Source: Georgenia sp. EYE_87
GTDB taxonomy: Bacteria; Actinomycetota; Actinomycetes; Actinomycetales; Actinomycetaceae
Direction: 5' to 3'
Assembly: GCF_023148685.1 (NCBI RefSeq)
Contig: NZ_JAHXNL010000001.1
Span: 310,001-374,000 of the forward strand
DNA: 64,000 nt
Under the pieces are notes generated by a model. The model made no database searches, was not told the origin of the DNA, and saw only the letters and a program-made list of their open reading frames with translations. Below, one piece after another: positions 50,042 through 59,604 of this stretch; the first letter of the stretch is position 1; the number at the start of each line of letters is the position of its first letter. The translations under genes were made by a program, and so were the position numbers.

Positions 50042-51807
50042 AGGCCAGCCTCCGCCCGGCGCGCGGCCCGCACGGCGGTGATGGCCCCGGCGATCCGCTC
50101 CGTCGCCCCGGCGTCGATGCCCAGGTCCGAGAGCGCGTGCCGGTAGCTGTCGGCCTGCTCGGCGAGGAGCGCGCCGGCCCGCGCGTGGAGGTCGTGGCGG
50201 GCGGCGGCGGTCATCTTGCGCACGGCGTCGTCGCCGAAGACGGCCTCCAGGAGCTTCTGGGCGACGACGGCGGTCCCGCCGGCGATCGCGATCTCTGCGC
50301 CGGTCAGGCCTGCCGTCGAGGCGAACATGACGACCATCAGGGCGATCCCCAACCCGTTGACACCGAAGGACAGCATGCGCGCGGTCAGCCGCTTGTCCGC
50401 GCCCTCGCGACGGACCATCCCGAGGAGGTCGTCCTGCCAGCCGCGCACCTCGGCGGCGGCGTCGTCGATGAGGCGCTCCTCGCTGGGCAGGGCTGCGGTG
50501 GCGGCGGCGAGGACGCCGCGGGCGCCGGGCTCGCGGCGCCACAGGTGGTCCACCTCGGCGGCGGCGCGCTCGGCCTCGGCGACCAGCAGGGTCTGCAGGC
50601 CCGTCTCGATGGCCACCTCGACCTGCTCGGTCGGGGCCGGGCGGCCGCGGAAGAAGTTGCCGATCCGGTCGCGGACCCGGCCGACCTGCGCCTCGACGGA
50701 GCGGAAGAAGTCGCCGGTGCCGACGAACTCCTGCCAGCGGGCCAGCACCTCCCCGCGCAGCATGGCGCCGTCCGCGGTGGCGGACATGATGCGGTGGTGC
50801 GCCTGGGCGTAGGCCTCGTCGACGTGGCCGGCCAGGCGCACCAGCGTCTGGGTCTGGTGCTGGGCACCCTCGCCGACGAGGGACGCGCGGGCGAGGGCCG
50901 CGTCGACGGCCCCGCCGAGGGTCTGGCGGGCCACGGAGGCACGGGAGCCGGCGTCGGCGGCGATGCCGTGCAGCCAGCCCTGCAGCGCGGCGACGTCGTC
51001 CGCGGGCAGCAGGCCGTCCTCGGCCATGGTCGTCTCGCTGATCACGAAGAGCGGCGCCCGGCCGAGCCCCTCCTCGTCGAGGCGGGCGGCGAGGTCCTGC
51101 CGGACCTCCGCGCTCACCCCGTGGGGGACGCGGTCCAGGACGACGGCGACGACGATGCGGCGGTCGGCCGCCTCGGTGAGCAGCGCCCAGGGGATGGCGT
51201 CGCCGTACCGGGCCGCCGTGGTGACGAACACCCACAGGTCGGCGGCCGCCAGGAGCTGGTTGGCGAGCTGGCGGTTCTCGGTGACCACCGAGTCGATGTC
51301 CGGGGCGTCGAGGAGGGCAAGACCCCGGGGCAGCGCCGAGGAGGCGCGCAGCTCCAGCTCGCGGTGGACGCCGCCGTCCCCGGTGACGGCGGGCGTCGGC
51401 GGCGAGCCGGGCGCCACGGTGACCCGGGCGAGCCCGGGGAAGATCCGGTCGTCGGCGAACCAGGCCGCGTCGTCGGGGTGGTGGACCAGGAGCGGCCGGC
51501 GGGTGGTGGGGCGGATCGCCGAGGCGGTGGTGACGTGCTCGCGCAGCAGCGCGTTGACCAGGGTGGACTTGCCCGCCCCCGTCGAGCCGCCGACGACGGC
51601 GAGCAGCGGCGCCTCGAGCTGCTCGTAGCGCGGGATCACGTAGTCGGAGAGCTGGTCGAGGACCTCCTGGCGATCGGCCCGGGCCATCGCCGCGTCCTCG
51701 ATGTCGAGCGGGAGGGTCACCCCCTCGAGCACCCGGCGCAGCTCCCCGAGCGCGCCGAGCACCGCACGGGCGGCGTCGCCCGTGCCCGAGGGCAGCGGGA
51801 CGGTCAT
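50038..51807 (-). CDS. Dynamin-like GTPase, first of a tandem pair
   Basis: A 589-residue protein. G1 is VVGGSTGAGKSTLVNALL (P-loop 73-81), G3 LLDAPDIDS, preceded by a RPTTRRP switch-like segment also present in its neighbour. The expected NKxD reads VVLDRVP, so G4 is degenerate. The C-terminal third carries a long hydrophobic hairpin (FGVNGLGIALMVVMFASTAG and IAIAGGTAVVAQKLLEAVFG) suited to membrane insertion. The ATG overlaps the hisS stop by four bases, placing this membrane-remodelling pair in the hisS operon. Confidence 0.84.
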   Translation of the reverse strand: MTVPLPSGTGDAARAVLGALGELRRVLEGVTLPLDIEDAAMARADRQEVLDQLSDYVIPRYEQLEAPLLAVVGGSTGAGKSTLVNALLREHVTTASAIRPTTRRPLLVHHPDDAAWFADDRIFPGLARVTVAPGSPPTPAVTGDGGVHRELELRASSALPRGLALLDAPDIDSVVTENRQLANQLLAAADLWVFVTTAARYGDAIPWALLTEAADRRIVVAVVLDRVPHGVSAEVRQDLAARLDEEGLGRAPLFVISETTMAEDGLLPADDVAALQGWLHGIAADAGSRASVARQTLGGAVDAALARASLVGEGAQHQTQTLVRLAGHVDEAYAQAHHRIMSATADGAMLRGEVLARWQEFVGTGDFFRSVEAQVGRVRDRIGNFFRGRPAPTEQVEVAIETGLQTLLVAEAERAAAEVDHLWRREPGARGVLAAATAALPSEERLIDDAAAEVRGWQDDLLGMVRREGADKRLTARMLSFGVNGLGIALMVVMFASTAGLTGAEIAIAGGTAVVAQKLLEAVFGDDAVRKMTAAARHDLHARAGALLAEQADSYRHALSDLGIDAGATERIAGAITAVRAARRAEAGL

Positions 51808-53156
51808 CGCACCCCCGCGCCCTGACCGTCGACGACCCGGGGCCAGCGGTCCTCGGCCGGCGGCTCCCAGGTACCGGCGTCGGCGGGCGACTGGTCGCCG
51901 GAGCGGATGTCCTTGACCTCGTCGCCGTCCTCCCCGGGGAACCACACGAACGGGATGCTCCGGCGGTCGGCGAAGCGGATCTGCTTGCCGAACTTCGCGG
52001 CGGTCGGGGCGACGTCGGCGGGGATGCCGCGGGCGCGCAGCGCCTTGGCGACCCGGTCGCTGGTGCGCCGGTGCTCCTCGTCGGTCACCGCGACGAGCAC
52101 GGCGGTGGGAACGGCGCGGGTGGGTTCGGCCAGGCCGTCTGAGAGGACCCGGGCGAGCAGGCGGGAGACCCCGATGGACAGCCCCACGCCCGGGAAGGTC
52201 CGCCTCCCGTCCGAGGCGAGGGAGTCGTAGCGGCCGCCGGAGCAGATCGAGCCCAGGTTCTCGTGGCCGACGAGCGTGGTCTCGTAGACGGAGCCCGTGT
52301 AGTAGTCGAGGCCGCGGGCGATCTTCAGGTCGGCGACGACGGTGCCCGGCGAGAGCTCCTGCGCCGCCTCGAGCAGGGTGACGAGCTCCTGGAGGCCCGT
52401 GTCGAGGAGCTCGGAACGGGCTCCCAGGGCGAGCACCTGGTCGGCCACGGCGGCGTCGCTGCCGCTGATCGAGGCCAGCTCGAGCGCCTGGGCGGCCTGC
52501 TCCGGCGTGGCGCCGGCCTCGTCGATGAGCCCCCGGGCGACGCCCTCGGGACCGATCTTGTCGAGCTTGTCGATCACCCGGAGGGCGCCCTCGACGTCCT
52601 CCAGGCCGATGGCCTCGTAGAAGCCCTGCGCGACCTTGCGGTTGTTCACGCTGATGCGCACGGGCGGGATCGGCAGCGCGGCGAGGGCCTCGGCCATGAC
52701 GAGCGGCAGCTCGACCTCGTAGTGGAACGGCAGGGTGTCGGCCCCCACCACGTCGATGTCCGCCTGGGTGAACTCACGGAAGCGGCCGTCCTGGGGCCGC
52801 TCGCCGCGCCAGACCTTCTGGATCTGGTAGCGCTTGAAGGGGAACGCCAGCTGCCCGGCGTTCTCGAGCACCCAGCGCGCGAAGGGCACCGTCAGGTCGA
52901 AGTGCAGGCCGAGCTGCTTGTCCGCGTCGGCGGCGTCCGGCTCCCCCTCCTCCTGCAGCCGGCGCAGCAGGTAGACCTCCTTGGAGGTCTCGCCCTTGCG
53001 GAGCAGCTGGGAGAGCGGCTCGACGGCGCGCGTCTCGATCCCGGCGAACCCGTGGAGCTCGAAGGTGCGGCGCAGCGAGTCGAGCACGTGCTGCTCGACG
53101 ACGCGCCCCTCGGGGAGCCACTCGGGAAAACCGGACAGGGAGGACGGACGCACCAT
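51804..53156 (-). CDS. hisS: Histidyl-tRNA synthetase
   Basis: A 450-residue class II synthetase. It has the histidine-specific RGLDYYTGSVYET and SGGRYDSL, motif 2 region RYQIQKVWRGERPQDGRFREFTQ, and FDLTVPFARW. The C-terminal anticodon domain is recognisable (VPTAVLVAVTDEE, RFADRRSIPFVW), ending in a GDE-rich stretch. The insert between motifs 2 and 3 (RVIDKLDKIG) is of the long type. The start is ATG at 53156, with AAAGAT 7 bases upstream and no good Shine-Dalgarno. Confidence 0.95.
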   Translation of the reverse strand: MVRPSSLSGFPEWLPEGRVVEQHVLDSLRRTFELHGFAGIETRAVEPLSQLLRKGETSKEVYLLRRLQEEGEPDAADADKQLGLHFDLTVPFARWVLENAGQLAFPFKRYQIQKVWRGERPQDGRFREFTQADIDVVGADTLPFHYEVELPLVMAEALAALPIPPVRISVNNRKVAQGFYEAIGLEDVEGALRVIDKLDKIGPEGVARGLIDEAGATPEQAAQALELASISGSDAAVADQVLALGARSELLDTGLQELVTLLEAAQELSPGTVVADLKIARGLDYYTGSVYETTLVGHENLGSICSGGRYDSLASDGRRTFPGVGLSIGVSRLLARVLSDGLAEPTRAVPTAVLVAVTDEEHRRTSDRVAKALRARGIPADVAPTAAKFGKQIRFADRRSIPFVWFPGEDGDEVKDIRSGDQSPADAGTWEPPAEDRWPRVVDGQGAGVR

Positions 53157-53317
53157 GGCGCCGATCTTTCCATCCCCGCGGCGTCACGTGCGATTCGGCC
53201 CGCCGCACGGACGGTCCGGGTTCGCCGGCGCGGCCTCGGGGCCGACTCACGGGCGAGCTGGCGAGTGGGCTGCGGGAGAGCGTGACCCGATCACCCGGCG
53301 CCCGTCCCCGCCCGCGC

Positions 53318-54061
53318 TCACCGGCCCGAGACGGCGGCGCGCACGTGGGCGTTCATGGCGAGCTCGCGGGAGAGGACCGTCGCGGGGCCGTGGCCGGGCA
53401 GCAGCACGGTGGTCGGGGGCAGGGAGCTCGCGAGGGTGCGCAGCGTGGAGATCATCTCGCGCTCGTCGCCGCCGGGCAGGTCGGTGCGCCCGACGGAACC
53501 GGCGAAGATGACGTCGCCGCACAGGGCGAAGAGGTAGCGCCCCGTGGCGTCGGCGTGCACGTCCGTCCCCGCCGGGATCACGCCCGGGGTCACCGGTGCA
53601 CCGCTCACCAGCAGCACGGTGGAGCCGGCGGTGTGGCCGGGCGCAGGGACCGCCCGGAGGGCGACCCCGGGGACGATCTCGGCACCGCCGCCGGAGAGGA
53701 GCTCCCCAGGGAAGGGGCGCACGTCCCGAGGCCGTCGCCACGGCTCGCCGGCCAGGTCGGTGAAGAGGGCGGCGAGCGGCTCGCCCAGCGCCGCGGCGGG
53801 GTCGTCGAGCCGGTAGCTGTCGGGCGGGGCGACGTAGACGGGGGCATCGCCCGCGACGGCGGCGGCGTCCCAGAGGTGGTCGGCGTGGCCGTGCGTGAGA
53901 GCGACCGCGCCCACCCGCAGCCCGTGCTCGGCCAGAAGATGCCGGACCTCGGGCGCCGCGCCCGCTCCCGGGTCGACGACGAGCGCCTCGGCGCCGTCGT
54001 GCGGCGCCACCACGTAGCAGTGGGCCTCCAGCACGGTCGTGGTGGTCCTCAGGAGCAGCAT
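53318..54061 (-). CDS. MBL-fold metallo-hydrolase (glyoxalase II-like)
   Basis: A 247-residue metallo-beta-lactamase-fold protein. The metal motif LTHGHADHLWDAA (HxHxDH) is followed by VPAPGHTAGSTVLL, CGDVIFAGSVGRTDLPGGD and LLPGHGPATV, supplying the remaining ligands. This set is typical of glyoxalase-II-like hydrolases commonly found between relA and hisS in actinobacteria; the substrate is uncertain. The ATG at 54061 lies 6 bases after TAGCCT; an in-frame GTG at 54067 would abut the box. The region 53157-53317 upstream of the hisS start and after this stop holds no gene. Confidence 0.9.
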   Translation of the reverse strand: MLLLRTTTTVLEAHCYVVAPHDGAEALVVDPGAGAAPEVRHLLAEHGLRVGAVALTHGHADHLWDAAAVAGDAPVYVAPPDSYRLDDPAAALGEPLAALFTDLAGEPWRRPRDVRPFPGELLSGGGAEIVPGVALRAVPAPGHTAGSTVLLVSGAPVTPGVIPAGTDVHADATGRYLFALCGDVIFAGSVGRTDLPGGDEREMISTLRTLASSLPPTTVLLPGHGPATVLSRELAMNAHVRAAVSGR

Positions 54062-54067
54062 GGCCAC

Positions 54068-54073
54068 AGGCTA
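54068..54073 (-). promoter_or_regulatory. -10 box of a leaderless promoter for the MBL gene
   Basis: TAGCCT on the minus strand, then GTGGCC, then ATG. The spacing is identical to satD and rarA. No clear -35 is visible. Confidence 0.5.
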
Positions 54074-54171
54074 TCCGGACGGCGTCACCGGATCCCCGGC
54101 CGTGCCGCCGGTGAGCGCCTCCTGCGGGCTTACGGGGCCCGCCGTGGTCCCCAGGGGTTGCGCAGGTCCCT

Positions 54172-54331
54172 AGACTGAGAGCCGCGTCACGCGCGCCCGG
54201 GTGGGACCAGTGCCTTCCCGGGAGCACGCAACCGTCAGGCTGCGTCGCGTGGGCGACCCGGCACCGCGGTGCCGGGGAAGTACCGAGAACGGTGTGGCAG
54301 ACGCCAACCCCGTCATCCAAAGGAGCGACCC
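54172..54331 (+). promoter_or_regulatory. Promoter and structured leader of the DUF349 gene
   Basis: TAGACT (54172-54177) is a good -10 and places the transcript start near 54184. The 148-base leader then has a row of small hairpins. These are CCCGGG/CCCGGG (54196-54222), ACGCA/TGCGT (54226-54245), a perfect 18-base palindrome CCGGCACCGCGGTGCCGG (54258-54275), ACCG-AGAA-CGGT (54282-54293), and TGGC-AGAC-GCCA (about 54295-54306). AGGAG and the GTG follow. No named riboswitch was recognised; a CTGAGA at the start is not accompanied by the other TPP elements. Confidence 0.5.
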
Positions 54332-56398
54332 GTGACCGAGCAGCCGACCCCGAGCGACAGCCCGGAGCCCACCACCCACCAGCATTCCTCCCTGGGCGAC
54401 GTCCGGCAGCAGGCCGAGCCCGCAGGCGGCACCCCGGCCGCGCCGGTGGACCGGGCCGCCCCGCAGCTGCAGAGCGAGTCGGCTCCGGTCGCCGAGGACG
54501 CGGCGGTTCCTCCCTTCGCCGGCGACGGCGTTCCGACGGCACTGGGCGCCGGTGATGCCGAGGCTGCTCCCGCCGTCACCGATCACGTCCCGACGACGCT
54601 GGGCACGACCGACGCCGAGGCGCCTGCCGTCCGCGACGGTGTGCCGACGGCGCACGACGCGCACGCGACCCCGGGTCCGGAGGCCGGGGCTCCTTCCGGC
54701 GCCGGGCCGACGGGCGTCCCCGAGGACCAGGCTTCGGTGGTCGAGGCCGAGGACACCCCTGCCGGCGTCCCGGTGGCGGAGGAGCACGTGAGCTCCGAGA
54801 CGCAGACCCCGGTCCCCGGTGGCACCGCCGGGACGCAGACCCCAGCACCGGATTCTCAGGTGCCCGCCCCGGACGTCGAGACGACGCAGGAGGCCCCGGG
54901 CGTCGAGGCCGACGAGCCGACGAAGGCCGCGGGCGTCGAGACCGACGAGCCGACGCAGGCCCCAGCCGCCGACGTCGAAGGGACCACGGTGGCCGAGGAC
55001 GCCGGTGTGACGTCGTCGGCGCCGTCGGCGACCCCCACGCCGCGTCCCGCCCCGGGGCCGCGCCCCCGGCCGCTCCCCCGGCCGGCGCCGACGCCCGCCG
55101 TCGTGGCTCCGGCGGTGGCGCAGCCCGCGGTGACGCCCCCCGTGGACCCCCGGGACGCGGCGGAGGCTGCGGCCTGGGGCCGCGTCGACGACGACGGCAC
55201 GGTCTGGGTCCGGGAGGCCAGCGGCGAGCGGTCGGTCGGCCAGTACACGGGTGCGGACACCGAGGAGGCGCTCGGCTTCTACGTCCGGCGGTTCCTCGAC
55301 CTCCAGGCGCAGGTGGCCCTCTTCGAGGCGCGCCTGCCGCAGCTCGCGCCGAAGGAGATCGAGCAGACCCTGGCGACCCTCACCGAGGCGCTCGAGTCGC
55401 CCGCCGCGGTCGGCGACATCGACGGTCTGCGTGGACGGCTCGAGCGGCTGCGCGGCGTCGCGGAGGAGCGCCGCAAGGAGGCCGCCGCGGAGCGGGAGGC
55501 CGCCCGGGCGCAGGCGGTCGCCGAGCGGACGGCGATCGTGGAGAAGGCGGAGCAGATCGCCGAGCAGGACCCGGCCCGCACCCAGTGGAAGCAGTCGGGC
55601 CAGCGGCTCCGCGACCTGCTCGACGAGTGGAAGGACGCCCAGCGGAACGGCCCCCGCCTGGACCGGTCCACCGAGGACAAGCTCTGGAAGCGGTTCTCCC
55701 ACGCCCGCACGGCGTTCGACCGCCACCGCCGGCAGTACTTCTCCGACCTCGACGCCTCGCAGGGGGCGGTGAAGGAGGCCAAGGAGAAGCTCATCGCCCG
55801 CGCCGAGGAGCTCTCGTCGTCCACCGACTGGGGCCGCACGGCCTCCGCCTACCGCGAGCTGATGGACGAGTGGAAGGCCGCGGGTCGCGCCTCCCGCAAG
55901 GACGACGACGCCCTATGGGCACGCTTCCGCGCCGCGCAGCAGAGGTTCTTCGACGCCCGCAGCGCGCAGAACGCGGAGGTCGACGCCGAGTACGGCGAGA
56001 ACCTCAAGGTCAAGCTCGCCCTGCTCGAGCAGGCGGAGGCGCTGCTGCCCGTGAAGGACCCCCGGACCGCGCGCGCCGCCCTCCGACCGATCCAGGACCA
56101 GTGGGACGAGGCGGGCAAGGTCCCGCGCGCGGACGTGCAGCGCGTCGAGGCGCGGATGCGCGCCGTCGAGCAGGCGGTGCGCGACGCCGAGCAGGCCGAG
56201 TGGGAGCGCTCGAACCCCGAGACCCGGGCACGGGCCGAGGGGGCGGCCGCCCAGCTGCACTCCGCCATCGAGCAGCTCGAGGCGGACCTGGAGCGGGCCC
56301 GAGCCGGAGGTGACGAGAAGCAGGTCGCCGAGGCCGAGGCTGCCCTCGAGGCGCGCCGCGCCTGGCTGGACCAGATCCAGCGGGCCGCGCAGGGCTGA
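54332..56398 (+). CDS. DUF349 domain protein with long disordered N terminus
   Basis: A 688-residue protein. The first 270 residues are Pro/Ala/Glu/Thr-rich with short imperfect repeats (GVEADEPTKAA, GVETDEPTQAP; GDGVPTA, RDGVPTA) and a PRPAPGPRPRPLPRP stretch, so probably disordered. After WGRVDDDGTVWVREASGER comes a charged coiled-coil region with DUF349 units (residues about 400-600: LLDEWKDAQRNGPRLDRSTEDKLWKRF, LMDEWKAAGRASRKDDDALWARF, IQDQWDEAGKVPRADVQRVE). DUF349 function is unknown. The GTG is preceded by AAAGGAG. The gene converges on relA with a strong shared terminator. Confidence 0.86.
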   Translation: MTEQPTPSDSPEPTTHQHSSLGDVRQQAEPAGGTPAAPVDRAAPQLQSESAPVAEDAAVPPFAGDGVPTALGAGDAEAAPAVTDHVPTTLGTTDAEAPAVRDGVPTAHDAHATPGPEAGAPSGAGPTGVPEDQASVVEAEDTPAGVPVAEEHVSSETQTPVPGGTAGTQTPAPDSQVPAPDVETTQEAPGVEADEPTKAAGVETDEPTQAPAADVEGTTVAEDAGVTSSAPSATPTPRPAPGPRPRPLPRPAPTPAVVAPAVAQPAVTPPVDPRDAAEAAAWGRVDDDGTVWVREASGERSVGQYTGADTEEALGFYVRRFLDLQAQVALFEARLPQLAPKEIEQTLATLTEALESPAAVGDIDGLRGRLERLRGVAEERRKEAAAEREAARAQAVAERTAIVEKAEQIAEQDPARTQWKQSGQRLRDLLDEWKDAQRNGPRLDRSTEDKLWKRFSHARTAFDRHRRQYFSDLDASQGAVKEAKEKLIARAEELSSSTDWGRTASAYRELMDEWKAAGRASRKDDDALWARFRAAQQRFFDARSAQNAEVDAEYGENLKVKLALLEQAEALLPVKDPRTARAALRPIQDQWDEAGKVPRADVQRVEARMRAVEQAVRDAEQAEWERSNPETRARAEGAAAQLHSAIEQLEADLERARAGGDEKQVAEAEAALEARRAWLDQIQRAAQG

Positions 56399-56423
56399 GC
56401 AGGACTGCCGCGAGGCCAGCCGC

Positions 56424-56453
56424 ACGCCCACGCACCCGACGGTGCGTGGGCGT
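56424..56453. terminator. Perfect 13-bp bidirectional terminator between the DUF349 gene and relA
   Basis: ACGCCCACGCACC (56424-56436) pairs with GGTGCGTGGGCGT (56441-56453) around a CGAC loop, 26 bases after the DUF349 stop. Confidence 0.9.
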
Positions 56454-56520
56454 CGTGCTGTCCGGGCGCGGCTCGCTCGGCGTCAGGCCTCGGGACGCGA
56501 GCCACAGGCAGGCACTCGAC

Positions 56521-56558
56521 GCTCAGGCATTTGACGCTCAGGGCTCAGGGCTCAGGGC
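56521..56558. repeat. 7-bp repeat (CTCAGGG) ending in the relA stop
   Basis: TCA triplets lie at 56538, 56545 and 56552 in CTCAGGG units; the last is the true relA stop. Another GCTCAGG is at 56521. Confidence 0.8.
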
Positions 56559-58879
56559 GCCGGCGTGCGGGTGCTCCGCGTGCCGGTCACGCGGTAGGCG
56601 TCGAAGACGCCGTCGATCTTCCGCACCGCGGCGAGCACGTGGCCAAGGTGGGACGGCTCGGCCATCTCGAAGACGAACTTGCTCAGCGCCACGCGGTCCC
56701 GTGAGGTGCTGACCGACGCCGAGAGGATGTTGACGTGGTTGTCCGAGAGCACCCGCGTGACGTCCGAGAGCAGCGCGTTGCGGTCCAGCGCCTCGACCTG
56801 GATCTGCACGAGGAACGAGCTCTGGGCGCTCTTGGCCCAGCTGACGCCGACCATCCGCTCCGGCTGCGCCCGCAGCCCCTCGAGGTTGCCGCAGTCGGCG
56901 CGGTGCACGGACACGCCAGACCCGCGGGTGATGAACCCGACGATGGGGTCCCCCGGCACCGGGGTGCAGCAGCGGGCCAGCTTGACCCAGATGTCCGTGT
57001 CGGACATGCCCTCGACGATGACGCTGGTGTCGCCGGCCCTCGCACGCGGGCGGTGCTCGCCGGGCATCGTCGCCTCGGCGAGGGTCTCCTCGGCCCCGGA
57101 CTCGCCGCCCATCGACTGCACGAGGCGGTGGACCACGTTGTTCGCCGAGATGTGGTTCTCACCGATCGCCGCGTACAGGGCGGAGACGTCGGCGTAGCGC
57201 ATCTCCGTGGCCAGCGCGGAGAGGGAGTCGTGGCTCATCAGCCGCTGGATCGGCAGGTTCTGCTTGCGCATCGCCTTGCTCAGCTGGTTCTTGCCGGCCT
57301 CGATGGCCTCCTCGCGGCGCTCCTTGGTGAACCAGGCCTTGATCTTGTTGCGCGCGCGAGGGCTCTTGACGAACGCCAGCCAGTCCTGGCTGGGGCCGGA
57401 GCCCTCGGCCTTGGAGGTGAAGATCTCGATCGTGTCGCCGTTCTCCAGCGGCGAGTCCAGCGGCACCAGCTTGCCGTTGACGCGGGCGCCCACGGTGCGG
57501 TGGCCGACCTCGGTGTGCACGGCGTAGGCGAAGTCCACCGGCGTGGCGCCGGAGGGCAGGGCGAGCACGTCACCCTTGGGCGTGAAGACGTAGACCTGCG
57601 CACCGGACATCTCGAAGCGCAGCGAGTCCAGGAACTCCCCCGGGTCCGCCGTCTCGCGCTGCCAGTCGACGAGCTGCCGCAGCCAGCCCATCTCCTCGGT
57701 ACCGGGCGCGCCCTCCACCTTGGCGCCCTTGGCGTTCGGGTTCTCCTTGTACTTCCAGTGCGCCGCCACGCCGTACTCCGCGCGCCGGTGCATGTCGTGC
57801 GTGCGGATCTGGATCTCGACCGGCCTGCCGCCCGGGCCGACGACGGTGGTGTGCAGCGACTGGTAGAGGTTGAACTTCGGCATGGCGATGTAGTCCTTGA
57901 ACCGCCCGGGCAGGGGGGTCCAGCGGGCGTGCATCGCGCCGAGGGCCGCGTAGCAGTCGCGCACGGTGTCCACGAGGACGCGCACGCCGACCAGGTCGAA
58001 GATGTCGTCGAAGTCGCGGCCGCGGACGATCATCTTCTGGTAGATCGAGTAGTAGTGCTTCGGCCGGCCGGTGACGACCCCGCGGATCTTCGCGGTGCGC
58101 AGGTCGTCCTCGATCTGCAGGCGGACGGCGCCCAGGTACTCGTCGCGGGCCGGAGCCCGCTCGGCGACGAGATGGACGATCTCCTCGTACACCTTGGGGT
58201 ACAGGGTCGCGAAGGAGAGGTCCTCCAGCTCCCACTTGATGGTGTTCATGCCGAGCCGGTGGGCCAGCGGGGCGTAGATCTCCAGCGTCTCGCGCGCCTT
58301 CTTCTCGGCGGACGCGGACGGGACGTACTTCCAGGTGCGGGCGTTGTGCAGCCGGTCGGCAAGCTTGATGACCAGGACGCGGATGTCCTTGGCCATCGCC
58401 ACGACCATCTTGCGCACGGTCTCCGCCTGCGCGGCGTCGCCGTAGGTGACCTTGTCGAGCTTCGTCACGCCGTCGACGAGCAGGGCGATCTCGTCACCGA
58501 ACTCCGCCCGCAGCTGCGAGAGCGGGTAGTCGGTGTCCTCGACGGTGTCGTGCAGCAGCGCGGCCGCGAGCGTCGACGGCGTCATGCCGAGCTCGGCGAG
58601 GATCGTGGCCACGGCGACCGGGTGGGTGATGTACGGGTCGCCGCTCTTGCGCATCTGCCCGCGGTGCGCCTTCTCGGCAACCTCGTACGCGCGGACGATC
58701 AGCTGGGTGTCCGCCTTGGGGTGGTTCGCGCGGACGGCACGCAGCAGCGGCTCGATGGCGGGCGGGTTGGAGTGCCCGCGGGAGCCGAGCCAGACCAGGC
58801 GCGACCGGACGCGGGAGCCGGGCACCACCGTGTCGGTGCCGCTCGCCTCGCCCGAAGCCGGGACCCGATCACCTGCCAT
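56552..58879 (-). CDS. relA: Bifunctional (p)ppGpp synthetase/hydrolase
   Basis: A 775-residue long Rel enzyme making and degrading the alarmone (p)ppGpp. Order: HD hydrolase ([30 protein letters not shown] with HDxxED at 110-115), synthetase ([18 protein letters not shown], then [21 protein letters not shown] and [11 protein letters not shown]), TGS ([20 protein letters not shown]), a zinc-finger/RIS region ([20 protein letters not shown]) and C-terminal ACT. The intact HDxxED supports hydrolase activity. The ATG at 58879 is 6 bases after TAGGAT with no Shine-Dalgarno, so the mRNA is probably leaderless, separate from apt. Confidence 0.97.
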   Translation of the reverse strand: MAGDRVPASGEASGTDTVVPGSRVRSRLVWLGSRGHSNPPAIEPLLRAVRANHPKADTQLIVRAYEVAEKAHRGQMRKSGDPYITHPVAVATILAELGMTPSTLAAALLHDTVEDTDYPLSQLRAEFGDEIALLVDGVTKLDKVTYGDAAQAETVRKMVVAMAKDIRVLVIKLADRLHNARTWKYVPSASAEKKARETLEIYAPLAHRLGMNTIKWELEDLSFATLYPKVYEEIVHLVAERAPARDEYLGAVRLQIEDDLRTAKIRGVVTGRPKHYYSIYQKMIVRGRDFDDIFDLVGVRVLVDTVRDCYAALGAMHARWTPLPGRFKDYIAMPKFNLYQSLHTTVVGPGGRPVEIQIRTHDMHRRAEYGVAAHWKYKENPNAKGAKVEGAPGTEEMGWLRQLVDWQRETADPGEFLDSLRFEMSGAQVYVFTPKGDVLALPSGATPVDFAYAVHTEVGHRTVGARVNGKLVPLDSPLENGDTIEIFTSKAEGSGPSQDWLAFVKSPRARNKIKAWFTKERREEAIEAGKNQLSKAMRKQNLPIQRLMSHDSLSALATEMRYADVSALYAAIGENHISANNVVHRLVQSMGGESGAEETLAEATMPGEHRPRARAGDTSVIVEGMSDTDIWVKLARCCTPVPGDPIVGFITRGSGVSVHRADCGNLEGLRAQPERMVGVSWAKSAQSSFLVQIQVEALDRNALLSDVTRVLSDNHVNILSASVSTSRDRVALSKFVFEMAEPSHLGHVLAAVRKIDGVFDAYRVTGTRSTRTPAP

Positions 58880-58885
58880 TGGTCG

Positions 58886-58891
58886 ATCCTA
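58886..58891 (-). promoter_or_regulatory. -10 box of a leaderless relA promoter
   Basis: TAGGAT on the minus strand, then CGACCA, then ATG. No Shine-Dalgarno and no clear -35. Confidence 0.55.
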
Positions 58892-58934
58892 CGGCGAACG
58901 CGGGCGCCCGCACGCATCGGTTCCCTCCGGACGG

Positions 58935-58985
58935 ACGGGCCGACCGATCGTGCGTCCCTCCCGGGCACACGGGCCGACCGACCGT
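58935..58985. repeat. 34-bp duplication between relA and apt
   Basis: ACGGGCCGACCG begins at 58935 and 58969, followed in both by A(T/C)CGTGCG. The gap 58892-59052 holds nothing else recognisable. Confidence 0.8.
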
Positions 58986-59052
58986 GCGGGGGCGAGATCG
59001 CGCCGCCGCGGTCGGACGGCGCGGTGTCCGCGCCGTCCGAACCGACGGCCGC

Positions 59053-59604
59053 CTAGTAGATGAGGACCGAGTCCACCCGGTAGCCGTCGAGCTTGCGCCG
59101 GCCGCCGAGGGCGGCGAGCTCGAGCAGCATCGCGAGGGCGACGACCTCGCCGCCGCTGCGCTCCACCAGCTCGATCGCTGCCGCCCCGGTCCCGCCGGTG
59201 GCGAGCACGTCGTCGATGACGAGGACGCGCTGCCCCTCCTGGATGGTCTCAGGACGCAGCTCCATGCGGGCCGTGCCGTACTCCAGCGCGTAGTCCACGC
59301 CGATGACCGGCCCGGGAAGGCGCCCCGCCTTGCGGACGGTGATCATGCCGACGCCCAGCTCGATGGCCAGCGGCGCCGCCAGGATGAACCCGCGGGACTC
59401 CAGCCCCGCCACCGCGTCCACCCGGCCGCGGTACTTCTCGGCGAGGCCCTGGACGAGCCCCTCGAACGCGGGACCGTCCGCCAGCAGGGGGGTGATGTCG
59501 CGGAAGAGCACGCCCGGTGCCGGGAAGTCGGGGATCTCGCGCACATGCTCGCGCACCAGGTCGGTCAGCTCCGCCGGGAAGCTCGGCGCGGATGCGGTCA
59601 TCAT
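59053..59604 (-). CDS. apt: Adenine phosphoribosyltransferase
   Basis: A 183-residue type I phosphoribosyltransferase salvaging adenine to AMP. FPAPGVLFRDITPLLADG, AGLESRGFILAAPLA and the PRPP loop VLVIDDVLATGGTGAAAIEL are diagnostic. The apt gene between secF and relA is the conserved actinobacterial order. The start ATG at 59604 overlaps the secF stop by four bases; the next ATG at 59601 is also possible. Confidence 0.95.
   Translation of the reverse strand: MMTASAPSFPAELTDLVREHVREIPDFPAPGVLFRDITPLLADGPAFEGLVQGLAEKYRGRVDAVAGLESRGFILAAPLAIELGVGMITVRKAGRLPGPVIGVDYALEYGTARMELRPETIQEGQRVLVIDDVLATGGTGAAAIELVERSGGEVVALAMLLELAALGGRRKLDGYRVDSVLIY

Noticed and set aside
54172-54331. TPP riboswitch before the DUF349 gene
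   Set aside because: Only CTGAGA is present; the second conserved half of the TPP element is missing and the gene has no link to thiamine.
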